Positions 38,841 to 48,055 of a stretch of 64,000 nt of DNA are shown piece by piece. The DNA comes from Proteus mirabilis ATCC 29906 (GTDB lineage Bacteria > Pseudomonadota > Gammaproteobacteria > Enterobacterales > Enterobacteriaceae). Made by a program: the position numbers and the translations under genes. Within the stretch, counting starts at the first letter, position 1; every line of letters begins with the position of its first letter. The stretch lies in the NCBI RefSeq assembly GCF_000160755.1, contig NZ_GG668576.1, positions 809,777 to 873,776 on the forward strand, written 5' to 3'. The notes under the pieces are model-generated. The model had not been told where the DNA came from and ran no database searches. It saw only the letters and a program-made list of their open reading frames with translations.

Positions 38841-40478
38841 TTAAGCACAAGGTAAGCGTAGAGAAACGGTATACATATTTTCACCACATAAGTAACAGTT
38901 GCCATTTTTCTCAAATACCATCACCTGAATACCTAATTGTCCCACTTCGATATTTGGCAATGCATCCGCCAAAATACTTTCTAATGCAGGCTCTGATATT
39001 TCAATCATACTTATCGGCTCATTGCTTGGTGTAGTATCTTGCAGGAAATCACCTAAACGAGGATCATCGGCATAAATTTCTAATGTAGAACGATAAACCA
39101 ATGTCCGCTCACTGCTATTGACTTTAGTATATCCATTAAAGATTATAACCATTTTTTGGATATCCAATTTTGCAACACGGTTTTTAATTTGTAAGCATAA
39201 AGAAGGCACAAGCCGAATATTGACAGAATTAAAATAACGATCGCAAATTTGCGGAATAGTGACGCTAATACAAGGCTTCGGTGCAATATTTTTAATTTGT
39301 TTACCGCATTCCCCAGTTAAGGAATTATCCACAATAATACGTTCACGGCGTGAAAAACAAATATTGTTAAAAATATCCACAGTGAAGAAAGAGATATAAT
39401 GAACGCCATTCGTTAAGGCTTGATTCTCTAACCTGACCGATACCGCTGATTTATCAGTACAGGGCAACATTTTAAGTTGATCATTAAAATAGAACCCTAC
39501 TTGTGTACTTTCACTAATATCACGACCTAAAATTAGGTTCGCATTTACACAGTAATTTTCACTATGATAGCTTAGAATACCATTTAGCGTTGCAGGAACC
39601 TTAGGAGACGGCAACTTCTCTGTCGTCATTTCAACATAATAGTTTCTTGATTTGAGTGGGTTATCTATATCTTCACTGTTTTCTGATTCAGCATAAAAAA
39701 CAGCAATCTGCTTTGGCTCGGTACCTTTAAATCTAACTTTAAAGTTTGCAATACCATATTTATTGGTTTTTGAAATATTGCTTAACTCACCTTCGGAATT
39801 ATAAATTTCAGGCTGAGTAAGTAGTGTGCTGTTGTCTTTATCGTAAACTAATGTGACCTCCTTGTTTTGCATATCTTCACCTTCTTGATTTTGAAGGTGT
39901 ACCACAAAGCTTTTAGATACCTCTTCCCATTTGCTCGGCCATTGCATAGATTCAGAGTTGATTGTCAGTAAATCATCAAACCTCTCACAATTAGCCGCTG
40001 AGCAATCGGTATTAGGGATCGCGGGTGTCACTCGAATTTGCAACGGCGGGGCATAATAGGCATTATCTTCATTATCTTCATCTCTTAGAATCAACTGTAA
40101 TGAAGCCACTCCACTACGATTGCCAGTTAAAGAGATCTTCGTTTTATGGTCATCAACGATAGTGGTATAAACATCTTTGTTGTTGGGTAAAATTAAAATT
40201 CCTTTAGGATTTGTACTCCATTGAGCCAAACGTAAATCACTATCTTTTACCTCTACTTCATAGCTAATTATCCCGTTCATTTTTACTTCGTTACCAGGCT
40301 CATCTGGCGAAGATTTTATTTGATTATATTTAATCTCTGTAACTGTATTTTTATCGGGATCTGTATCAGGCTCATCAGCTTGAGGATGAACAGGCTTAGG
40401 TGGTGTTTTTGCGGTATCCTTGCAGTTTTCAGCTGTTAAGATTTTTTGTAAACGTTCTTCTTTTGTTTCGATAGTCAT
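38841..40478 (-). CDS. Unknown cysteine-containing protein with Ig-like domains
   Basis: I do not recognise this 545-residue protein as a named family. The N-terminal ~65 residues are hydrophilic, rich in Pro, Asp, Lys and Thr, with no signal peptide. The rest is beta-rich, with segments that look like bacterial Ig-like/invasin domains (about 70-150 and 175-285: VSKSFVVHLQNQEGEDMQNKE and YGIANFKVRFKGTEPKQIAVFY). The C-terminal half has scattered cysteine pairs (TDCSAANC, NGNCYLCGEN). It is a stand-alone gene. A structural or adhesin-related role is possible, but the export route is not evident. Confidence 0.6.
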   Translation of the reverse strand: MTIETKEERLQKILTAENCKDTAKTPPKPVHPQADEPDTDPDKNTVTEIKYNQIKSSPDEPGNEVKMNGIISYEVEVKDSDLRLAQWSTNPKGILILPNNKDVYTTIVDDHKTKISLTGNRSGVASLQLILRDEDNEDNAYYAPPLQIRVTPAIPNTDCSAANCERFDDLLTINSESMQWPSKWEEVSKSFVVHLQNQEGEDMQNKEVTLVYDKDNSTLLTQPEIYNSEGELSNISKTNKYGIANFKVRFKGTEPKQIAVFYAESENSEDIDNPLKSRNYYVEMTTEKLPSPKVPATLNGILSYHSENYCVNANLILGRDISESTQVGFYFNDQLKMLPCTDKSAVSVRLENQALTNGVHYISFFTVDIFNNICFSRRERIIVDNSLTGECGKQIKNIAPKPCISVTIPQICDRYFNSVNIRLVPSLCLQIKNRVAKLDIQKMVIIFNGYTKVNSSERTLVYRSTLEIYADDPRLGDFLQDTTPSNEPISMIEISEPALESILADALPNIEVGQLGIQVMVFEKNGNCYLCGENMYTVSLRLPCA

Positions 40479-40709
40479 CGCGTCATTTCCTTTCTTTGCT
40501 AAGTTCCATGTTCAGCTTAAAGAAAAAAAATGCAGTGAAAATCACAATAGAAAAAAGTCAACTGAGTATTGCTGATAGGGAAAAATAAAAATAATTACTA
40601 AACAATAAGATAGATATAATTTTACAGGATCTTAAGCTATAGCCACCAACAAAAAATGCCTTCAATATAAAAAATAATTTAAAATTTAAAATATTTTTGT
40701 ATAAAGCTA

Positions 40710-40737
40710 TTGACTGTTATGAAAATGTGATTAGAAT
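40710..40737 (+). promoter_or_regulatory. Candidate sigma70 promoter of a short transcription unit
   Basis: TTGACT (40710-40715) and TAGAAT (40732-40737) with a 16-base spacer predict a start near 40744. The downstream CRP palindrome would then lie at about +11 to +26. Confidence 0.5.
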
Positions 40738-40754
40738 CAATATCAGAAAATATT

Positions 40755-40770
40755 TGTGACGAGAATCACA
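40755..40770. promoter_or_regulatory. Perfect CRP-binding palindrome
   Basis: TGTGACGAGAATCACA is an exact TGTGA-N6-TCACA site. It lies downstream of the candidate promoter and 22 bases upstream of a 24-codon ORF, a position that would favour repression by cAMP-CRP. Confidence 0.65.
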
Positions 40771-40792
40771 TTTTATTAATAGGATACTTAAT

Positions 40793-40867
40793 ATGAAATC
40801 AATGACTTCTTTTATTACTCATCTGCACCAAGTTGTTGTTAAATTATCTTCAACTCGTTTATTGTAA
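40793..40867 (+). CDS. Short ORF (24 aa) in a CRP-site-linked transcript
   Basis: The ATG at 40793 has AGGA 8 bases upstream. The peptide begins MKSMTSFITHLHQVVVK and ends SSTRLL, with a TAA stop. It is basic and slightly amphipathic. A terminator follows at 40898-40949, so the whole unit would be a roughly 205-base RNA. It resembles in layout, not sequence, dual-function small RNAs with short ORFs. Homology to a known leader peptide was not recognised. Confidence 0.4.
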   Translation: MKSMTSFITHLHQVVVKLSSTRLL

Positions 40868-40897
40868 TTCTTTGTATTAAAAAGAATAACTAAGCAT

Positions 40898-40949
40898 AAA
40901 GCCAGAAAATGCACTCTATATCGCAAGAGGCACTATCTGGCTTTTATTT
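40898..40949 (+). terminator. Terminator of the short transcription unit
   Basis: An outer stem AAAGCCAGA / TCTGGCTTT with an internal CTCT / AGAG pairing, followed by TATTTT. Confidence 0.75.
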
Positions 40950-41077
40950 TCTATCCCTTTGATTTTTTCTTATCTTACTCTTCGCGCATCTTTAGTAACA
41001 AAAATTTCACTTGTTTGAACTAAAATCCCTCTTCTTGTACCCTAGTATTAAATCACCTTTTATGATGAGGATAGTTT

Positions 41078-42334
41078 ATGCAGCAGCAACTGCTTACATG
41101 GATACGTCAGTTTAATGAAGAGTACGCTCAAATCACTTCTCTGTTACTTGTTTTATTGATCATTTTTGTTGTTGCTCTTGTTCTCCACTTTATTTTGCAC
41201 AAACTTGTGCTCCCTAAGCTTTCAAAAGCTATCAGTAAATACGATCAAAAGTGGCAACTCTCTTTTGAAATTAATAAGTTATTCAGTCGATTTGCCTTTC
41301 TTATCCAAGGTGTAGTCATTAATATCCAAGCCTTATTATGGATGGGACCCGGTAAGACACAGGAGATATTAACCACCACAGCTCAAGCATGGTGTTTACT
41401 TTTCGGTTTATTGATGATTTTCTCAATTATGGATCTCTGTTTGCAGATCATGAGAAATTCCCCTTCTTTTGGCCGATTACCCCTTAGAGGTATTTTCCAA
41501 AGTTTAAAATTAGTCGCCAGCGTGCTGATTGGTATCATGATTGTTTCATTACTGATCGGTAAATCACCGCTTATTTTATTAAGTGGTTTAGGTGCCATGA
41601 CTGCGGTGTTGATGTTGGTGTTTAAAGATCCAATTATGGGACTTGTTGCCGGTATTCAACTCTCCGCCAATAATATGATTAGCTTGGGTGATTGGTTAGA
41701 AATGCCTAAATATGGTGCTGATGGTGCCGTAGTGGATATTAGCCTCACCACAGTAAAAGTACGTAATTGGGATAATACCGTTACGACCATTCCTACTTAT
41801 TCTTTAATTTCTGATTCGTTTAAAAACTGGCAAGCGATGACACAATCAGGTGGGCGTCGAATTAAGCGCAGTTTATCTCTTGATATCAATAGTATTTACT
41901 TTTTAGATCAAGAGAATATTGATAAATTAGAAAAGGCACAGCTTCTTGAACCTTATATAAAAAGCAAAGTAGGTGAAATCTCCAGCTATAACGCTAGCCT
42001 TTGTCATGATCATCAAATGCCGCTTAATCAACGTGGTATGACGAATGTCGGTACATTTCGCGCTTACGTGGAAGCTTATCTAAAAAATCATCCGAAGATC
42101 CATAAACAGATGACCATTATGGTAAGACAGCTTGCCCCAACCTCTGAAGGGTTACCTATCGAAATTTATGCCTTTACCAATACAACCGTGTGGGTAGAGT
42201 ATGAAGCTATTCAGTCCGATATTTTTGATCATATATTCGCTATTCTTCCTCAGTTTGGTTTACGAATACACCAATCACCAACAGGTAGCGATGTTAGAGC
42301 ATTAAAATTCCCTACCAATATCGACACACCATAG
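41078..42334 (+). CDS. mscM: MscS-family mechanosensitive channel (YbdG/MscM)
   Basis: A 418-residue inner-membrane channel with five N-terminal helices. The pore-lining and beta domains contain LLSGLGAMTAVLMLVFKDPI and LGDWLEMPKYGADGAVVDIS, nearly identical to E. coli YbdG. The C-terminal soluble domain ends near FGLRIHQSPTGSDVRAL. It is a minor mechanosensitive channel that relieves osmotic downshock. The ribosome site GAGG lies about 10 bases before the ATG. Confidence 0.92.
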   Translation: MQQQLLTWIRQFNEEYAQITSLLLVLLIIFVVALVLHFILHKLVLPKLSKAISKYDQKWQLSFEINKLFSRFAFLIQGVVINIQALLWMGPGKTQEILTTTAQAWCLLFGLLMIFSIMDLCLQIMRNSPSFGRLPLRGIFQSLKLVASVLIGIMIVSLLIGKSPLILLSGLGAMTAVLMLVFKDPIMGLVAGIQLSANNMISLGDWLEMPKYGADGAVVDISLTTVKVRNWDNTVTTIPTYSLISDSFKNWQAMTQSGGRRIKRSLSLDINSIYFLDQENIDKLEKAQLLEPYIKSKVGEISSYNASLCHDHQMPLNQRGMTNVGTFRAYVEAYLKNHPKIHKQMTIMVRQLAPTSEGLPIEIYAFTNTTVWVEYEAIQSDIFDHIFAILPQFGLRIHQSPTGSDVRALKFPTNIDTP

Positions 42335-42353
42335 CCCTAGCGTTCATTATTTA

Positions 42354-42379
42354 AAAGGGAGATTAATTCTCCCTTTTTT
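42354..42379 (+). terminator. mscM terminator
   Basis: AAAGGGAGA / TCTCCCTTT with a short loop followed by TTT. Confidence 0.85.
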
Positions 42380-42606
42380 CTATTAAATAAATTAACAAAT
42401 ATTTATAACTAACGACTTTGTTATCATATTAACAATCTTGTTTTAGGCTATTTTTTTAAAATCGATATGTTATTTTTTATATATCGAATCACTGTTTTCA
42501 CCTATATATTTGATATTTTATTTACCACTAAAGTGGTATTAACCGCAAAATGTAACCAATTGTTTAATAATTATTTTTTTAGATAACCTTATTAACATTT
42601 TTTATA

Positions 42607-42620
42607 TTGATATAAATCAT
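42607..42620. promoter_or_regulatory. FNR-type site upstream of dmsA
   Basis: TTGATATAAATCAT matches TTGAT-N4-ATCAA at 9 of 10 bases. A TAACAT -10 (42643-42648) lies 22 bases downstream, which is the usual class II FNR spacing and predicts a start near 42655. This fits anaerobic induction of dmsABC. Confidence 0.7.
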
Positions 42621-42693
42621 TATAGGTATAGGTGTAATAACTTAACATAGATATACAACTTTATTTGTTGTGAAAAATGTTAGGGTAATGTCA

Positions 42694-45126
42694 ATGTCAA
42701 AAATTAAAAATAATGTTTCTATCACTGAAATGAGCCGGCGTGGCTTCATTCAGTCTGCAGCTGTTCTTTCTGGCGCTGCTGCTGTAGCTGGAACGGTATC
42801 ATTACCTTTCTCTGCTAATGCTCAAACACCCCAGGGTATTCGTCCTGATGAGACGTCTGAAACCATCAAATACAGTGCATGCTTAGTGAACTGTGGTAGT
42901 CGTTGCCCATTAAAAGTTCATGTTAAAGATGGCGTGATCCGCCGTATTTCCAATGAAACCATGTTTGATGACTCAACCTTTGGTCTTCATCAGATCCGTC
43001 CTTGCTTACGTGGACGTTCCGTTCGTTGGAAAACTTATAATCCAGACCGTTTAAAATACCCCATGAAACGTGTCGGTAAACGTGGTGAAGGTAAATTCGA
43101 GCGTATCTCTTGGGATGAAGCGACTTCGATTATCGCTGATAAGCTAAAATATACTATCGATACCTATGGTAATGAGGCTATTTATTACCAATATGGTACT
43201 GGATCTACCGGAGCGAATTTACATGGTAGAACAGCCTGTAAACGTCTATTAAGTACAGTCGGTGGCTTCTTAAGTGACTACGGTACTTACTCTTATTCAC
43301 AATTAACCGGCATCGTCCCTTATGTGTATGGTGATATGCTGGAATCTCTGTTAACAGAAATCGAAAACTCAGATCTGGTTGTGATGTTTGGTCATAATCT
43401 TGCTGAAACTCGTATGTCTGGCGGTGGTCAGTTCTATGAAACACTGAATGCGTTAGATAAGAGTAAAAGTAAAGTAATTATTATCGACCCGCGTCGTACT
43501 GATAGTGTCACAACATTAGGTGCAGAGTGGATCCCTATCTATCCGGGTACTGATGCTGCATTAGTGGCTGCGTTAGGTTATGTGATGATCCAAGAGGGCA
43601 TCACTGATGAGGCATTTTTACGTGAATATTGCATCGGTTGGGATAAACAAACTCTGCCAGCCTCAGCACCTGAAAATGGCTCTTACAAAGACTATATTCT
43701 CGGTAATGGTCCTGATGGGATTGCTAAAACCCCTGAATGGGCAAGTCAATTAACCGGAATTTCCGTTGCACGTATTATTCAATTAGCACGTGAAATTGGT
43801 AATGCCAGAGCTGCGTGGATCTCCCAAGGCTGGGGTATTCAGCGTACCAGTAATGGTGAACAAGCTTGCCGTGCAATTATGATGTTGCCATTAATGTCTG
43901 GTCATATTGGTCGTCCTGGTACTAATACCGGATGTTGGGGCGGTAGCATTGAATACCCTGTCGCAAGTTTTGCCATACCAAATCCAGTAAAAACCCAGAT
44001 CCCAACGTTTATGTGGTCTGAAGCAGTTGCTCGTGGTGAAGAGTTAACCAGTAAAAATGCCGGTGTCAGAAATAAAGATAAGCTGGATACGGGCATTAAA
44101 TTTATGTGGTGTTACTCCAGTAATGTGATTGGTAACCAGCATGCTGATCTCAATAAAACACATGAATTACTGCAAGATGAATCAAAATGTGAATTTATTT
44201 TAGTGTGGGATAACCACATGACACCATCAGCAAAATATGCCGATATTTTACTGCCTGATGTCACTACTGTGGAAACTAACGATCTTATCAATAACTCTTA
44301 TGCTAGTGGTGCGTATCATTATATGGTGCGTTTACAAAATGCCATTGAGCCGTTATGGGAAAATCGTCCTAACTATGATGTATTGGCAGATATCGCTGAA
44401 AAATTAGGTGTTAAAGAGAAATTTACTGAAGGTAGAACCTACCAAGAGTGGATTGAGTATTGCTATAACCAAGTAAAAGCAAATAACCCAGCGCTTCCTT
44501 CTTTTGCTGAAACTAACGATATGGGGATTGTGGATAGAAAACTTCCTCCTCGTAGCGCTTATGTGGCATTAGAAGCATTTCGCCAAGATCCTATCGCCAA
44601 CCCACTAAAAACAGCATCAGGTAAAATTGAAATCTATTCTGAGAAATTAATGCAAGACACTGAAGGTTGGATCTTACCAGAAGGTGATCGTATTCCAGCA
44701 ATTCCAGAATATTGTAAAAATGAAGAAGGTGTTGAAAACGTTACCTTAAAAGAGAAGTTCCCACTGCAAATGACGGGCTTCCACGATAAAGGTCATGTCC
44801 ACTCTACCTATTTTAACGTCGCAATGTTACGTGAAGCTATTCCTCATCAATTTTGGTTAAACCCCGTTGATGCGGCACAGCGTGGATTAAAATCTGGCGA
44901 TATTGCTGAGATTTATAACGAACGTGGTCGCTTGCATATTCGTGTCAAAGTGACAGATCGTGTATTACCTGGTGTGATTGCAGTACCACAAGGTGCATGG
45001 CGTTCACTTGATACAACAGGTGTAGATACCGGTGGATGTATTAATACATTAACAAGCTGGCACCCATCGCCGTTTGCTAAAGGAAATCCACAACATACTA
45101 ACCTTGTTGAAGTGAAACGTGCATAA
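42694..45126 (+). CDS. dmsA: DMSO reductase-type molybdoenzyme, catalytic subunit DmsA
   Basis: A protein of about 810 residues with Tat signal SRRGFIQSAA. An N-terminal [4Fe-4S] region (CLVNCGSRCPL ... CLRGRSVRWK) is followed by molybdopterin domains that align closely with E. coli DmsA (YNPDRLKYPMKRVGKRGEGK, CHMTSSAKYADILLPD-type segment, GGCINTLTSWHPSPFAKGN). It reduces DMSO or related S- and N-oxides anaerobically. The start is ATG 42694 (AGGG 8 bases upstream) or 42688. YnfE-like specificity cannot be excluded. Confidence 0.92.
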   Translation: MSKIKNNVSITEMSRRGFIQSAAVLSGAAAVAGTVSLPFSANAQTPQGIRPDETSETIKYSACLVNCGSRCPLKVHVKDGVIRRISNETMFDDSTFGLHQIRPCLRGRSVRWKTYNPDRLKYPMKRVGKRGEGKFERISWDEATSIIADKLKYTIDTYGNEAIYYQYGTGSTGANLHGRTACKRLLSTVGGFLSDYGTYSYSQLTGIVPYVYGDMLESLLTEIENSDLVVMFGHNLAETRMSGGGQFYETLNALDKSKSKVIIIDPRRTDSVTTLGAEWIPIYPGTDAALVAALGYVMIQEGITDEAFLREYCIGWDKQTLPASAPENGSYKDYILGNGPDGIAKTPEWASQLTGISVARIIQLAREIGNARAAWISQGWGIQRTSNGEQACRAIMMLPLMSGHIGRPGTNTGCWGGSIEYPVASFAIPNPVKTQIPTFMWSEAVARGEELTSKNAGVRNKDKLDTGIKFMWCYSSNVIGNQHADLNKTHELLQDESKCEFILVWDNHMTPSAKYADILLPDVTTVETNDLINNSYASGAYHYMVRLQNAIEPLWENRPNYDVLADIAEKLGVKEKFTEGRTYQEWIEYCYNQVKANNPALPSFAETNDMGIVDRKLPPRSAYVALEAFRQDPIANPLKTASGKIEIYSEKLMQDTEGWILPEGDRIPAIPEYCKNEEGVENVTLKEKFPLQMTGFHDKGHVHSTYFNVAMLREAIPHQFWLNPVDAAQRGLKSGDIAEIYNERGRLHIRVKVTDRVLPGVIAVPQGAWRSLDTTGVDTGGCINTLTSWHPSPFAKGNPQHTNLVEVKRA

Positions 45127-45137
45127 GGAGTTAACTC

Positions 45138-45755
45138 ATGAAGCAATATGGTTTTTATTTTGACTCCACTAAATGCACTGGCTGTAAAACCTGTCAAGTC
45201 AGTTGCAAGGACGAAAAAGATTTAGATTTAGGCCCTAAATTCCGTCGTGTTTATGAATATGGCGGTGGTAGCTGGGCAAAACAAGACGGTATCTGGACAC
45301 AAAATATTTATAGTTATTATTTATCAATTTCTTGTAACCACTGCTCTAACCCTACTTGCGTGGCAGGTTGCCCTACTGGCGCGATGCATAAACGTGAAGA
45401 AGACGGTTTAGTGGTTGTTAATCAAGATGTTTGTGTTGGATGCCGTTATTGTGAATTACGTTGCCCTTATGGCGCACCACAGTTTGATGAAAAGAAAAAA
45501 TTGATGTCAAAATGTGATGGTTGCTATGAGCGTGTCGCCCAAGGTATGAAACCGGTCTGTGTTGAATCTTGTCCACAACGTGCACTGGATTTTGATGATA
45601 TTGAAGTGATCAGAGCGAAACATGGTACAGAGTGTGGTATCGCCCCAATGCCAGATCCAAGCTTAACTAACCCAAATATCGTGATAAAAGCACATAAAGA
45701 TGCAAAACCTTCTGGTGATAAAACCGGCTCAGTTCAAAATGCGGCGGAGGTATAA
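45138..45755 (+). CDS. dmsB: DMSO reductase iron-sulfur subunit DmsB
   Basis: A 205-residue ferredoxin-like subunit with four [4Fe-4S] cysteine groups: CTGCKTCQVSC, CNHCSNPTCVAGC, CVGCRYCELRC and CDGC ... CVESC. It passes electrons from DmsC to DmsA. It begins 11 bases after dmsA with AAGGAG as ribosome site and is followed 3 bases later by dmsC. Confidence 0.95.
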   Translation: MKQYGFYFDSTKCTGCKTCQVSCKDEKDLDLGPKFRRVYEYGGGSWAKQDGIWTQNIYSYYLSISCNHCSNPTCVAGCPTGAMHKREEDGLVVVNQDVCVGCRYCELRCPYGAPQFDEKKKLMSKCDGCYERVAQGMKPVCVESCPQRALDFDDIEVIRAKHGTECGIAPMPDPSLTNPNIVIKAHKDAKPSGDKTGSVQNAAEV

Positions 45756-45758
45756 ACC

Positions 45759-46535
45759 ATGCATGAACTTCCTCTTGTCTTTTTTACTGTTTTAGGCTCT
45801 AGCGCAGCAGGTCTGTTTCTGATCGCTTATATCAGTAAAAAGTTAGGTCAAATTGATGAACAACAACTGCGTAATGCCAATATTCTTGCTCTGATATTAA
45901 TGCTTGTGGGCTTAGGTATTGGTGGATTACACGTAGGTCAGCCACTACGCTTTTTCAATATGTTATTAGGCGTAGGCCGTTCTCCAATGAGTAACGAAGC
46001 TTTTCTAAGTGGTGTATTTACTGGTTTTGCTTTTGCAACAGTGGCACTCACTATTATGAAAAAATGGCGGGGATTACGTGAAATTTGTAATCTATTTACC
46101 GTTATTTTTGGTTTAGCTTTTGTTTGGTCAATTCCGCAAGTTTATCATATTCCAACAATTGCTAACTGGAACACAGATTACACCACATTACAGTTTTGGA
46201 TGACGCTATTAATTGGCGGTGGGGTACTTGCGATGGTCAGTGGTGCAAGACGTTTAGGGGCATTGTCCTTTATTATCGGTGCCATAATTACCTTTGCCGC
46301 ACGCTCCGGTTATGTCAGTTTCCTAAGCTTTAATGGCCCAGAATTAAGTGCTGAGCAATCACTGTTTTGGGGTTTCCAATTAGCAGTATTAGCATTAGGT
46401 ATTGTGGTTGTCGGGTTTAGCGCATTAAAAGCGCAAACCTCAAAAGTGACCTTAGCCACTTGTGCCGCAGCGGTCGTAATTGCTGAATTATCCGGTCGCA
46501 TTGCCTTTTATAACTTATGGCATATAACCATGTAA
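45759..46535 (+). CDS. dmsC: DMSO reductase membrane anchor DmsC
   Basis: A 258-residue integral membrane protein with about eight helices and the DmsC start MHELPLVFFTVLGSSAAGLF, followed by HVGQPLRFFNMLLGVGRSPMS. It anchors DmsAB and oxidises menaquinol. It is the last gene of the operon, with a strong terminator after it. Confidence 0.93.
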   Translation: MHELPLVFFTVLGSSAAGLFLIAYISKKLGQIDEQQLRNANILALILMLVGLGIGGLHVGQPLRFFNMLLGVGRSPMSNEAFLSGVFTGFAFATVALTIMKKWRGLREICNLFTVIFGLAFVWSIPQVYHIPTIANWNTDYTTLQFWMTLLIGGGVLAMVSGARRLGALSFIIGAIITFAARSGYVSFLSFNGPELSAEQSLFWGFQLAVLALGIVVVGFSALKAQTSKVTLATCAAAVVIAELSGRIAFYNLWHITM

Positions 46536-46614
46536 TATGGGTTTTCTGTGCGATGACGCTTTATCATTATTGATTTATCATCATAAGCATAGTCATCGGC
46601 AAGAAACGAAAAAC

Positions 46615-46652
46615 AAAAATGCATATCTTTTTAGATATGCATTTTTTCTTTT
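46615..46652. terminator. Bidirectional terminator between dmsC and the DUF924 gene
   Basis: ATGCATATCT-TTTT-AGATATGCAT with A-run before and TTTTTTCTTTTTT after; the flanking genes converge. Confidence 0.9.
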
Positions 46653-47195
46653 TTAGAATGAGGAGCCGGGTTGTTGTAAAAAAGCTAACTCTTCTGGTGT
46701 GGAAGTACGGCCTAAAATTTCATTACGATGAGGATAACGACCATATTTATCGATAATCTCTTTATGGCGTAATTCATATTGATACGTGTCGTCATCATTT
46801 AATTGTGAAAACAACGCAATGGCATCTTGATGTATTTTTTGTGATTCTGAGTGCATAAATGGCATGATCAGAAATTTGCGTTTTACTGGTGTCAGGGTGA
46901 GATATTCGGGTAGTCGAATGGCTTCTTGAGCAAGAATTAACGCCATATTATCTTGGGCGAAAGCCTTTGGTGTATCACGCCAAATATTACGTGAAAACTG
47001 GTCTAGAATAATAATTTCCCCTAACCGCCCTTCAATGCTCTCGCGCCAAGAGGCAAGCTCTGCGCGACTTGCGCTAATACATAGCTCACCAAATCTATCC
47101 TTAATTTCTTTATCAAAAGCGCTATCCTTTTGAAACCACTGTTTTGGGGTACATTCTTCAAACCAAAAGGTTAATACGGGTTGGTAAGGAACCAT
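46653..47195 (-). CDS. DUF924 family protein
   Basis: A 180-residue helical protein with the family hallmarks LTFWFEECTPKQWFQKDSAF, LGEIIILDQFSRNIWRDTPKAFAQD and FLIMPFMHSES. Function is unknown in bacteria. The ATG at 47195 has AAGGTGG 8 bases upstream and is preferred to a GTG 4 codons earlier. It converges with dmsC. Confidence 0.88.
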   Translation of the reverse strand: MVPYQPVLTFWFEECTPKQWFQKDSAFDKEIKDRFGELCISASRAELASWRESIEGRLGEIIILDQFSRNIWRDTPKAFAQDNMALILAQEAIRLPEYLTLTPVKRKFLIMPFMHSESQKIHQDAIALFSQLNDDDTYQYELRHKEIIDKYGRYPHRNEILGRTSTPEELAFLQQPGSSF

Positions 47196-47293
47196 AGCGA
47201 TAACCACCTTATATAAATTGATAAGAATATTATCTCTAAAGTATACTGATTTTTAACCTATGAATAGTATGAAAAAGGTTACAGGGATCGAGC

Positions 47294-47345
47294 TTCTTTA
47301 AAAAAACAAAAAAATAAATCCTCTTTAAAGGCAACAAGAGGATTT
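47294..47345 (-). terminator. Minus-strand intrinsic terminator of an unidentified transcript
   Basis: On the minus strand, AAATCCTCTT / AAGAGGATTT (10 bp, 10-base loop) is followed by TATTTTTTTGTTTTTTT. A second hairpin (TAACACTTA / TAAGTGTTA, 47361-47385) lies just before it. No convincing gene ends here, so a small RNA is possible. Confidence 0.6.
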
Positions 47346-47762
47346 TAATCACGTCCTAGTTAACACTTAGCTCCTTTAAGTGTTACCCATCCATGAGCAA
47401 GTTATACTCTAAACAATGTTGTTAATGATATATGTAACTTAGTAATCAATATAATAAGGATGTTGTTACTATAACCCCCTTTGGGATCGTTAATAGAATA
47501 GGTAAAAGCCTAAAAGGGATAAAGCTTAAAAAATAGTGTTAGGGTATTAAAAAGACTTACAGTAGCAAAGGCTACGGCAAAACAAGAAAAGTTGTTATAA
47601 GCTTGTTGGATGTTACTTAAGTAAAATATGCGATCAATAATGAAATAAATGCTAAAAAAACACCAATTGCTAATGACATTTGTTGAAAATTTTTTCTTCT
47701 TAGTCTGTTTCTTTAACAAAATTAGCGTACAATTACTGCAATTTTTTTACTGAAGATCGACT

Positions 47763-47942
47763 ATGTCTGTTATCGCAACTATTGGAATAGGCTACCTAAT
47801 TGGGACTGTACTCTCTTTTATTATCACCTTCTTTTTAACTAAAGATCCCAGCTTAGCTATGCGCCTGCTGAGTGCTTTTCTTATCGCAATAACATGGCCA
47901 TTGAGTTTCCCAATGGCCATTATATTTTCTATTTTTGGTTGA
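47763..47942 (+). CDS. GhoT/OrtT-family small membrane toxin-like protein
   Basis: A 59-residue protein with two hydrophobic helices (about 5-24 and 33-57). The segment RLLSAFLIAITWPLSFPMAIIFSIF matches the shared C-terminal core of E. coli GhoT and OrtT (57 aa each), inner-membrane proteins that lower the proton-motive force. No GhoS-like antitoxin lies beside it, so it resembles the orphan OrtT. The ribosome site is weak (GAAG). It adjoins the tail-fibre end of the tailocin-like locus. Confidence 0.75.
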   Translation: MSVIATIGIGYLIGTVLSFIITFFLTKDPSLAMRLLSAFLIAITWPLSFPMAIIFSIFG

Positions 47943-48055
47943 TTAAATAATGGCTAGTTCTTTTATCGTAAAATTTAATTTTTAAATATGAATATAATTA
48001 ATAATTACATCTTATATAATTACTATTATTTCAAAGAATAACATAATATAATGAG

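Noticed and set aside
47617..47679. A 20-residue hydrophobic minus-strand ORF (MSLAIGVFLAFISLLIAYFT)
   Set aside because: It resembles a small membrane peptide in hydrophobicity, but there is no ribosome site, so it was not called as a gene.
47510..47719. A 69-codon minus-strand frame near the GhoT-like gene
   Set aside because: No ribosome site and no similarity to GhoS or another antitoxin; it looks like a chance frame.
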